DNA of 8,413 bases from Actinomycetes bacterium (lineage in GTDB: Bacteria > Actinomycetota > Actinomycetes > Propionibacteriales > Propionibacteriaceae): NCBI GenBank assembly GCA_029778515.1, contig JAKOQD010000119.1, positions 1-8,413 on the forward strand, in the 5' to 3' direction. A model generated the notes under the pieces. It saw nothing but the letters and a program-made list of their open reading frames with translations, searched no databases and had not been told where the DNA came from. The first letter of the stretch is position 1; every line of letters begins with the position of its first letter. Both the position numbers and the translations under genes were made by a program. Below, piece after piece: positions 1 through 7,420 of the stretch.

Positions 1-1
1 T

Positions 2-805
2 CTCTTCGTCCATCCGGTTCGGGAGACCCTCGGCTTCGGCCAGCTCGGCATCTTCCTGGTGGCCGCGGCCGTGCTCGACTCGATGCCCGGGCCGCGGGTG
101 TTCAAGCGCCGGATCCTGCCCGAGGGCTGGCTGGTCGGGGTCGCCACCGCGGTGAAGCTCACTCCCGCGGTGGTGGCCGCCTACAACTTCTTCGCCGGAC
201 GTCGAAAGCCGGGTCTGGTCGCGTTCGCGTCCTTCCTTGCCGCGACGGCGCTCGGGTTCGTGCTGTTGCCGCAGGCGTCCTTTGCCTACTGGGCCAAGCT
301 CGCGTCCGGCGATTCGGGGCTCAACTCCGGAATCCCGTACGCCACGAACCAGTCCGTCCTCGGTATGTGGAACCGGCTCACCGGCGAGCCCGGACGGGTG
401 GGGCTGCTGCTCAGCGTCCTGGTGGTGTTCCTCGGGGTGTGGGCCGCTGTGCTGATGCATCGCCGCGGGCAGGTGGCGCTGGCGATCTGCCTTGCGGGCC
501 TGACCAGCCTGCTCGCGTCCCCGATCTCGTGGTCGCACCACTACGTGTGGGTGGTGCCGCTTGGGCTGGTCCTCTGGCAGGCCCGCGAACTGCCGGGCTA
601 CCTGCGCTGGCCAGGACTGGCGTATGTGCTCTGGGTTGTGGTTTCGCCGTTCATGTGGCTGCCGCGCGGGGACGATGTCGAACTCAGCTACGCGCCCTGG
701 ATGCAGTTCGTCGACAACATCGGCATCGTGGTCGGGGTCTTGCTCCTGGCCGGTTCGGCGGCGACCGCCCTCGGCCCATGGGGACGCAAGCAGGTCTTGC
801 CATGA
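2..805 (+). CDS. GT87-family polyprenol-phosphate-mannose-dependent glycosyltransferase (3' part, 5' end outside window)
   Basis: The frame is open from the window edge to a TGA at 803-805, giving 267 C-terminal residues of a polytopic membrane enzyme. Residues 5-14 (PVRETLGFGQ) match the conserved loop of GT87/DUF2029 proteins. A conserved VKLTP segment follows at about residue 51, NQS at 116-118 and ASPISWSHH at 172-180, with long hydrophobic helices between. By family knowledge (PimE-like enzymes), members transfer mannose or a related sugar from a polyprenol phosphate donor to a cell-envelope glycolipid or glycan on the outer face of the membrane. The acceptor cannot be told from sequence. 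The N-terminal loop that carries the catalytic Asp in this family lies outside the window. A GTG at 59 could be mistaken for a start, but the family motif lies upstream of it, so the true start is off the edge. The gene overlaps the next one by ATGA (802-805), which suggests translational coupling. Confidence 0.85.
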   Translation, partial: LFVHPVRETLGFGQLGIFLVAAAVLDSMPGPRVFKRRILPEGWLVGVATAVKLTPAVVAAYNFFAGRRKPGLVAFASFLAATALGFVLLPQASFAYWAKLASGDSGLNSGIPYATNQSVLGMWNRLTGEPGRVGLLLSVLVVFLGVWAAVLMHRRGQVALAICLAGLTSLLASPISWSHHYVWVVPLGLVLWQARELPGYLRWPGLAYVLWVVVSPFMWLPRGDDVELSYAPWMQFVDNIGIVVGVLLLAGSAATALGPWGRKQVLP

Positions 806-1683
806 GATCCACGAGGGTCTGGTTCATCGTCGCGGCTGCGTTCGCCTTCGCGTCCTTGGTGATGGGGACGGTGGTCTGCGCGACCGAGTCGGGCGCGGCC
901 TGTCCCAACTGGCCCGGATGCTATCCCGACCAGTTCGCGCCCCAGGCGCAGCTCAACCCGATGATCGAATTCCTCCATCGGGTGATCGCTGCGCTGACCG
1001 GCCCGGTGGTGCTGATCGCCGCGATCCTGGCCCGCAAGGTGGCCGACCCGCGGCCGCGCTGGCTGGCCTGGATCGGTCTCGCCGGGACGATCTCGGCCGG
1101 CGTCTTCGGCATGCTGATCGTCCGGATCGGCATTCCCTGGTGGCTCGGGGTCGTTGATCTGGCCAGCGCACTGATCGCGACCGTCGCGCTGATCGTCGCG
1201 GCCCTGCTGATGCGTCCAGGTGCGGCTTGGACGCCCGGACGCACCGCCCGGCTCGCCTGGGCAGCGGTCGGCACGCTCGCGGTCATGCACCTTTCGGCGC
1301 TTGCCGTGGCCGGCGACAATGCGTTCACCCGCTGCATCAGCTGGCCGTTGGGAGTCTTCGAAACCGACCACTGGCCGGTACTGCAGTGGCTGCGGATCGT
1401 CCTGGCGCTGGTCGCGGCGGTGCTGATCGTCCTGCTGGTCGCGGACGGAGTGCGCACCCCGCGGTTGCGATTGCCGGCGCTGGCGAGCGGCGTCCTGCTC
1501 GTGCTTGAGTTGATGCTCGTGCCGGTATTGCTCGGCGGCTACGACGACCTGGTGCTCGTGACGGCGTACGCGGTGACTGCAGCGGCACTCTTCGGCTCGG
1601 TCAGCCTGCTGGCCGGACGGGCTTCGGTGCGGCTCGACGTGCCGGTGGGCGCGGCGGACGCGTCCGCGTTGACGGTCGCCTGA
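802..1683 (+). CDS. CtaA/COX15-like membrane protein, degenerate heme A synthase homologue
   Basis: 293 residues and about eight predicted membrane helices, the usual size for a bacterial CtaA. The ATG at 802 lies in the ATGA overlap with the glycosyltransferase gene, and residue 1 leads straight into helix 1. The N-terminal half carries the family hallmarks: a CPNWPGC loop (Cys34, Cys40) followed by EFLHR (Glu56, His59, Arg60), equivalent to the catalytic ExxHR motif. The other three conserved heme-ligating histidines look replaced. At the end of the IPWWLGVVDL segment the expected His is Asp119. In the second half the HR motif reads WLR (Leu197, Arg198). The last helix (about 250-268) has no His at all. 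The only other histidines are His163 and His190. Heme A synthase oxidises heme O for cytochrome oxidase. This protein probably belongs to the fold but may not do that reaction. The neighbouring gene is a glycosyltransferase rather than ctaB or oxidase genes. The fold assignment is solid; the function is not. Confidence 0.8.
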   Translation: MRSTRVWFIVAAAFAFASLVMGTVVCATESGAACPNWPGCYPDQFAPQAQLNPMIEFLHRVIAALTGPVVLIAAILARKVADPRPRWLAWIGLAGTISAGVFGMLIVRIGIPWWLGVVDLASALIATVALIVAALLMRPGAAWTPGRTARLAWAAVGTLAVMHLSALAVAGDNAFTRCISWPLGVFETDHWPVLQWLRIVLALVAAVLIVLLVADGVRTPRLRLPALASGVLLVLELMLVPVLLGGYDDLVLVTAYAVTAAALFGSVSLLAGRASVRLDVPVGAADASALTVA

Positions 1684-1692
1684 CCGAATTCC

Positions 1693-1706
1693 GCCGTCTC
1701 GACGGC
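1693..1706 (+). terminator. small hairpin just after the CtaA-like gene, possible weak terminator
   Basis: GCCGTC at 1693-1698 and GACGGC at 1701-1706 are perfect inverse complements, giving a short stem that begins 10 nt after the stop codon. A C-rich run follows instead of a T tract, so intrinsic termination is uncertain. Confidence 0.25.
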
Positions 1707-1721
1707 CCCGTCCCCCCACTC

Positions 1722-1751
1722 AAGCCAGCGAAACTGACCAAAGCCAGCGAA
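1722..1751. repeat. 11-bp direct repeat upstream of clpB
   Basis: AAGCCAGCGAA occurs at 1722-1732 and again at 1741-1751, so the two starts are 19 bp apart, close to two helical turns. Such spacing would put two copies on the same DNA face and could be a tandem protein-binding site. No known regulator motif is matched with confidence; a full ClgR palindrome is absent. Confidence 0.45.
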
Positions 1752-1752
1752 T

Positions 1753-1787
1753 GTTCCCCGGCTTGTGTCCGGATCGCCGGCTGGAAC
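1753..1787. repeat. imperfect inverted repeat in the clpB upstream region
   Basis: GTTCC and CCGGC at 1753-1762 are mirrored by GCCGG (1776-1780) and GGAAC (1783-1787), with a 2-nt bulge in the right arm and a 13-nt loop. It could be an operator or an RNA hairpin at the end of the upstream transcript. There is no T tract. Confidence 0.3.
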
Positions 1788-1823
1788 GTCGGACGGCGTC
1801 CTGCGCGAACGGCGGCGACGGAA

Positions 1824-1829
1824 TATGAT
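1824..1829 (+). promoter_or_regulatory. candidate -10 element of the clpB promoter
   Basis: TATGAT is one base off TATAAT and ends 63 nt before the clpB start codon. It would put the transcription start just before the HAIR palindrome, so a bound repressor would block initiation or early elongation. I see no good -35 hexamer at 16-18 bp. TAAGCT at 1836-1841 is an alternative. Confidence 0.3.
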
Positions 1830-1841
1830 TGCGCCTAAGCT

Positions 1842-1864
1842 AGTTGAGTCTGGTGAACTCAACT
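1842..1864. promoter_or_regulatory. HAIR operator for the heat-shock repressor HspR
   Basis: The arms AGTTGAGT (1842-1849) and ACTCAACT (1857-1864) are a perfect 8-bp inverted repeat separated by 7 nt. HAIR, the HspR-associated inverted repeat, has consensus CTTGAGT-N7-ACTCAAG. Each arm here matches six of the seven consensus bases, with C/G swapped to G/C at the outermost position, and the spacer is exactly right. In actinobacteria HspR, with DnaK, represses dnaK and clpB, so both the position and the target gene fit. The site ends 28 nt before the clpB start. Confidence 0.85.
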
Positions 1865-1871
1865 TTGCTTT

Positions 1872-1881
1872 GCTCAAGGAG
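1872..1881 (+). promoter_or_regulatory. clpB ribosome binding site overlapping a HAIR-like half site
   Basis: AAGGAG at 1876-1881 is a good Shine-Dalgarno sequence, 11 nt before the ATG at 1893. GCTCAAG at 1872-1878 matches the right half of HAIR at six of seven positions, but no left half lies 7 nt upstream of it, so it is at most an extra half site. Confidence 0.55.
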
Positions 1882-1892
1882 AACTAGCCCAC

Positions 1893-4469
<2,577 letters not shown>

Positions 4470-4474
4470 TTCAG

Positions 4475-4549
4475 CGGACAAAACGCCCTGTCGACGGCCC
4501 AGTGAACCCCGAGAGCCGGGATTCGGGCATCGGCAGGGCATTTTGTCCG
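4475..4549. terminator. long inverted repeat after clpB, probable (bidirectional) terminator
   Basis: The arms at 4475-4490 and 4534-4549 are 16 bp each and complementary except for one position. Each arm has a GC-rich inner part (GCCCTG/CAGGGC) and an A4/T4 stretch outside it, which is how bidirectional intrinsic terminators look. The 43-nt loop is unusually long and can form an inner stem (CCCGA 4508-4512 with TCGGG 4523-4527). It starts 5 nt after the clpB stop. No further T run follows. Confidence 0.6.
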
Positions 4550-4572
4550 GACCTTCATCACAGACTCTTCGC

Positions 4573-4578
4573 TAGGCT
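4573..4578 (+). promoter_or_regulatory. -10 element of a leaderless promoter for the first hydrolase
   Basis: TAGGCT fits the actinobacterial TAnnnT -10 pattern and ends 6 nt before the ATG at 4585, so transcription would begin at or next to the start codon. There is no Shine-Dalgarno sequence in the gap. No clear -35 element is visible at the usual distance. Confidence 0.55.
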
Positions 4579-4584
4579 CCAAAC

Positions 4585-5394
4585 ATGAGGTCCCGCCACA
4601 CCGCCCGCGACGAGGTGACCTACAAACGTCGCCACGTGGGCAAGGTGGAGTACTTCACCAGCCGCTACGGGCGCGGGGACGCGTCCATGGTGGTCTACCG
4701 ATTCGCACGGCTAGGTGAGCGGAGCGGGCCGGACTTCGTGCTCGTGCATGGCATCGGGGTATCGGCGCGGTCGTACGGACCGACCGCGGTGGAGTTGGCG
4801 CAACACGGGGACGTCTACCTGATCGATCTGCCGGGCTATGGGCGCTCGCCGCGTCCGGGCGTCGACCTCAGCATCGCCGGGCATGCGCAGGTGCTGGGCG
4901 ACTTCCTGACCGATCGCGAACTTGACCATCCGGTGGTCGTGGGCCATTCGATGGGCTCGCAGGTGGTGGTGGAACTGGCCGCCGCCCACCCGGAACAGGT
5001 CGACCACATCGCGCTGATCGCGCCGGTGATCGTGCCGTCCGCGCGCAAGCTGCCGAAGCTGCTGAGGCTGTTCCTCCAGGATGTGGTGAAGGAGCCGCCA
5101 CAGGTGGGCCTGATGGCGGTTTACGACTACCTGTTCCGGGCCGGGGTGCCGTACATGATCGAACAGACTCCGCACCTGTTCGGCGCGCGGGTCGAGGAGA
5201 CTGCGGCTCGGGTCGAGGCGAAGACGCTGGTCATCTGCGGTGAGGACGATCCGCTGGTGCCCCTGGACTGGGGTCGGGAGCTTGCCGACGACTTCCGGCA
5301 CGGCTGGTTCGCGACGGTCCCGGGCCCGCACGCGACCATGTTCGCCGCGCCGGAGCGGATCGCGAAGCTGTTGGATGAGCATGCCCATCGGTAG
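4585..5394 (+). CDS. alpha/beta hydrolase
   Basis: 269 residues with a complete alpha/beta-hydrolase catalytic set: oxyanion-hole HGIGVSARSY (55-64), nucleophile elbow GHSMGS with Ser122, acid Asp222 in GEDDPLVP (219-226), and His249 in GPHATMF. DLPGYGRS at 81-88 is another family hallmark. A basic segment of about 35 residues precedes the fold. There is no signal peptide, so the protein is likely cytoplasmic or membrane-associated. The lid region (about 150-205) is helical and variable, and the substrate cannot be inferred; esterase, lipase or C-C hydrolase are all possible. The ATG at 4585 is supported by the leaderless -10 at 4573. The 3' end overlaps the next hydrolase gene by 20 nt (14 nt if the later ATG is used), so the two are probably cotranscribed. 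The long inverted repeat upstream suggests they do not depend on the clpB transcript. Confidence 0.9.
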   Translation: MRSRHTARDEVTYKRRHVGKVEYFTSRYGRGDASMVVYRFARLGERSGPDFVLVHGIGVSARSYGPTAVELAQHGDVYLIDLPGYGRSPRPGVDLSIAGHAQVLGDFLTDRELDHPVVVGHSMGSQVVVELAAAHPEQVDHIALIAPVIVPSARKLPKLLRLFLQDVVKEPPQVGLMAVYDYLFRAGVPYMIEQTPHLFGARVEETAARVEAKTLVICGEDDPLVPLDWGRELADDFRHGWFATVPGPHATMFAAPERIAKLLDEHAHR

Positions 5395-6100
5395 CCCGGG
5401 AGCCGATGCGGCGGCGCGGTTCAAGCTCGCGGTGCGTCGTGCGCGCTACTGGGCCCGCGACTATTTCTATGTCACGCACCGCCAGTTGCGCGGACCTTTG
5501 GAGCGGGAGGTGCCGACCGCGTTCGCGTCCGGAGACCGGGCGCCGGTGGTGCTGCTGGCCGGCGTCCTGGAGCCGTGGACGCTGTTGCTACCGGCAGCCG
5601 AGCGGCTGAACCGGGACGGACACCCGGTGCAGGTGGTGCCCGAACTCGCGTACAACCTGGCCACGCTGGACGCGGCCGCTGAACTCGCGATGAACGCGGT
5701 TGCCGCCAAGGAACTGACCGGCGTGATTCTGGTGGCGCACAGCAAGGGCGGGCTGGTTGGCAAACGCATGCTTGAACTCGATGCGGACGGACGGCTGCGC
5801 GGCCTGATCGCGATCGCGACGCCGTTCGGTGGATCGAGCCTGGCCAGGTTGGTGCCGTCGCGGACGATCCGCGCGCTTGGCCCGGAGGATCCGGCGATCC
5901 AGGCGCTGGCGAAGCGCAGCGACCTGAATCCGCTGATCACCTCCATCTATCCGTCGTTCGATCCGCACATTCCGGACGGCTCGCACTTGGACGGCGCGGT
6001 CAACATCGAGGTGGCCGCGATCGGGCACTTCCGCGTGCTCAAGGACGCCGAAGTCTTGGACGCGGTCGCGGCCGCAGCCGAGCGCCTGTCGCAGGCCTGA
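5375..6100 (+). CDS. alpha/beta hydrolase, lipase/esterase-like
   Basis: 241 residues. The core carries VVLLAGVLEPWTLL (58-71) as the first strand and oxyanion region, the elbow VAHSKGGL with probable nucleophile Ser123, a conserved ATPFGGS loop (148-154) of the kind found in PGAP1-like and bacterial lipase-class hydrolases, and His218 in AIGHF as the probable catalytic base. The acid is probably Asp196 or Asp201. The elbow reads AHSKGG instead of GHSxG, a common lipase variant. No secretion signal is seen; the N-terminus is basic and aromatic (RRARYWARDYFY). Two in-frame ATGs, 5375 and 5381, both lie inside the end of the previous gene, which points to coupled translation; 5375 is chosen by convention only. 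The stop codon directly abuts the stop of the convergent XRE gene. Confidence 0.8.
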   Translation: MSMPIGSPGADAAARFKLAVRRARYWARDYFYVTHRQLRGPLEREVPTAFASGDRAPVVLLAGVLEPWTLLLPAAERLNRDGHPVQVVPELAYNLATLDAAAELAMNAVAAKELTGVILVAHSKGGLVGKRMLELDADGRLRGLIAIATPFGGSSLARLVPSRTIRALGPEDPAIQALAKRSDLNPLITSIYPSFDPHIPDGSHLDGAVNIEVAAIGHFRVLKDAEVLDAVAAAAERLSQA

Positions 6101-6388
6101 TCACTCCGGAAGCTCAAGCTCCGGATCGATCAGCACGGCGGGCTTCACGCCCAGCACGTCAGCCAGCAGGTAGATGGTGTCGAGTCGCGGGTTGCCCCTA
6201 CCCAGGCGGCCCGTCTTCGGATCGCGGGTGTTATTGCGCGACCGCTCGATATTCTGGATCTGGTTGCGGCTCATCCCAACCTTGTGGGCGAGCTCCTCCT
6301 GCGTCCAGTGGCGCCGTTCGCGAAGCTGGCGCACTTTCTGACCCAGCGACCCAGCGACCTCGTCGAGCATCCGGTCGGTGAGGGGCAT
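6101..6388 (-). CDS. XRE-family helix-turn-helix transcriptional regulator
   Basis: 95 residues from the ATG at 6388, nearly all of it one Cro/C1-type HTH domain. WTQEELAHKVG (28-38) forms helix 2 and SRNQIQNIERS (40-50) the recognition helix. NPRLDTIYLLADVLGV (66-81) is the typical closing helix pair. Between them is a longer basic loop (about 51-65, with RNNTRDPK) that is more usual in phage and plasmid-type regulators than in housekeeping ones. There is no ligand or enzymatic domain, so it probably acts as a simple DNA-binding dimer. An AGGG on the coding strand 8 nt upstream supports the ATG at 6388; a GTG at 6397 would add three residues. The gene faces the hydrolases with no intergenic DNA and diverges from the 191-residue gene, which may be its target. 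Confidence 0.85.
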   Translation of the reverse strand: MPLTDRMLDEVAGSLGQKVRQLRERRHWTQEELAHKVGMSRNQIQNIERSRNNTRDPKTGRLGRGNPRLDTIYLLADVLGVKPAVLIDPELELPE

Positions 6389-6411
6389 GGCCCCCACCCT
6401 GTCGGCGGCCC

Positions 6412-6452
6412 TTGTTCGAAGTCAGCCCAACAGATTGGGTATTGCTGAACAA
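6412..6452. promoter_or_regulatory. nested palindrome upstream of the XRE gene, candidate operator
   Basis: TTGTTC (6412-6417) pairs with GAACAA (6447-6452), and inside it CCCAA (6426-6430) pairs with TTGGG (6435-6439). The two palindromes share almost the same centre (6432.0 and 6432.5). The element starts 23 nt upstream of the XRE start codon, where an autoregulatory XRE operator would be expected. The rest of the gap up to 6626 holds no convincing gene or known site. Confidence 0.45.
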
Positions 6453-6626
6453 CGTCATTACGCCTTGCCGGGCGGGGCTCTGCTCGTCGCCATGTACCGA
6501 CTACACAACCTGCCTCTGACAGTTCTGGGCACGCCCAGCTTCTCCGGCGTCGACTGGCGCGATATCGTCGCCGAGTCGTCGCGCCGCTGGTGAGTTCCTG
6601 CTCCTTCTTGGCATCCTCGATGCCGT

Positions 6627-6632
6627 TACGGT
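6627..6632 (+). promoter_or_regulatory. -10 element of a leaderless promoter for the 191-residue gene
   Basis: TACGGT (TAnnnT) ends 6 nt before the GTG at 6639. No Shine-Dalgarno sequence fits between them, and no clear -35 hexamer is present. Confidence 0.5.
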
Positions 6633-6638
6633 AGGCCA

Positions 6639-7214
6639 GTGGAAGAGGAAGTGGACGCGCTGCTGCGCCACAGCCGGTCGATTCGCAGCTTTGTGACCGC
6701 GGACGGGCTGCGCCGCAGGCGCGAAGACAACCCGTCGTCCGCCTACCAGGAGGCGGCCGAGAATTTGCTGCTGAAGGCGTGGCGTGAACTCGTCGATGAC
6801 CCGGGACGCGCGGTCTCATATGTCGAGCGAGCGTTGCGGCTGCCGTTCGACCCGAACGAGGACTCGGCGCCCGCGGCGTACGCCGCGCACATGCTGCTCT
6901 TCAACCTGGTCGTCGACGCACTGGAGGATTCCGAGGAGGGGGAGGAGGAGTGGCTCGCGGCCGCCATCCAAGTGCTCAACAGCGCTGACCCACGCGCCCG
7001 CTCCGAACTTCGGGACGTCCTCGAAGTCGTCGCGCAGGACTACCACATCACGTCGTCCGAGCGCCGCAAGTTGGCGGCAGCAGTGAAATCAGCCCCACCT
7101 CGCCAATCGCTGTTCGACCTCCAGCTGCCTCCAGACGAGCTTCGCGATCACATCGTCGCGGTCCTCCACGCCTGCGAAGCGTACGAGACCGCGCTTGACG
7201 AGCTCTTCGCCTGA
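6639..7214 (+). CDS. hypothetical protein, acidic and helical
   Basis: 191 residues; I do not recognise a family. It is predicted largely alpha-helical and soluble, with no signal peptide or membrane segment. Notable parts are a basic patch RRRRED (25-30), a strongly acidic stretch at about 94-104 (EDSEEGEEE), a helical block around 32-68 and another around 105-150, and a C-terminal helix ending LDELF. The start is the GTG at 6639. An in-frame stop lies at 6591 with no other ATG or GTG between, so the start can only be 6639 or the GTG at 6651. The 6-nt distance to the TACGGT hexamer favours 6639. G/C-rich third positions support real coding. It is divergent from the XRE gene, so it may be controlled by that regulator. 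A toxin-antitoxin or phage-related role is possible but nothing in the sequence proves it. Confidence 0.75.
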   Translation: MEEEVDALLRHSRSIRSFVTADGLRRRREDNPSSAYQEAAENLLLKAWRELVDDPGRAVSYVERALRLPFDPNEDSAPAAYAAHMLLFNLVVDALEDSEEGEEEWLAAAIQVLNSADPRARSELRDVLEVVAQDYHITSSERRKLAAAVKSAPPRQSLFDLQLPPDELRDHIVAVLHACEAYETALDELFA

Positions 7215-7278
7215 GCCTCACCGGCGGAGCCTCAAGTATCCGAATGCTTGCAACTCAGCCCGGATTCGCCGCTGCGGC

Positions 7279-7374
7279 TCAGGCGGCGACGTGCGCCTGC
7301 AGCAGCCAGCGGTCCTTGGTGAGCCCGCGCTCGATCTCGATGGCTACATCCTGGGTGGACCTGCTCAACCAGCC
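7279..7374 (-). pseudogene. remnant of a dps-like gene (last 31 codons only)
   Basis: Read on the minus strand from 7374 to a TGA at 7281-7279, the DNA encodes 31 residues containing STQDVAIEIERG and KDRWLLQAHVAA. This pattern (TQD, a helix with E and R, then a Lys/Trp-containing final helix ending in an Ala-His) is what the C-terminal helix of Dps ferritin-like proteins looks like. The frame upstream hits a stop after seven further, unrelated codons, and no ferroxidase-centre part is present. It is therefore a truncated fragment, not a working gene. Dps proteins store iron and protect DNA in starved cells. The assignment rests on a short stretch recognised by eye. Confidence 0.5.
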
Positions 7375-7407
7375 CTTACCAATATCGATTCCATTTCATC
7401 TGGGGTT

Positions 7408-7413
7408 TATGCT
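7408..7413 (+). promoter_or_regulatory. candidate -10 element for a leaderless methyltransferase transcript
   Basis: TATGCT (TAnnnT) ends 7 nt before the ATG at 7421. It overlaps the alternative start ATG at 7409, so both cannot be true. The AT-richer stretch at 7377-7408 fits a promoter region, but no good -35 is visible. Confidence 0.4.
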
Positions 7414-7420
7414 CCGCGAC

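Noticed and set aside
688..1719. Long minus-strand open frame opposite the glycosyltransferase and CtaA-like genes
   Set aside because: The product is rich in Arg, Gln, Asp and His with no fold-like pattern. It is the usual antisense shadow of GC-rich coding DNA.
1783..1787. GGAAC as the -35 of a SigH/SigE-type stress promoter for clpB
   Set aside because: No matching GTT-type -10 element lies at the required 18-19 bp distance.
4543..4548. TTGTCC as the -35 hexamer of the hydrolase promoter
   Set aside because: The spacer to TAGGCT is 24 bp, too long for a normal promoter, and the hexamer is part of the inverted repeat.
6378..6593. Plus-strand open frame of 71 codons, and short minus-strand frames in the XRE upstream gap
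   Set aside because: It overlaps the XRE start and the palindrome, has no ribosome binding site or leaderless -10, and the product resembles nothing known to me. A shorter 34-codon version from 6492 is not excluded.
7213..7234. GAGCCTCA repeated twice (7213-7220, 7227-7234)
   Set aside because: It is 8 bp only, it begins in the stop codon of the 191-residue gene, and no further copies are seen. It is probably chance or a small slippage duplication.
7244..7420. Longer methyltransferase reading frame starting at 7244 (or 7340)
   Set aside because: The extra residues are low-complexity, do not resemble the family, and cover the antisense dps fragment and the AT-richer promoter-like stretch. 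7409 remains a possible start, with 7421 preferred.
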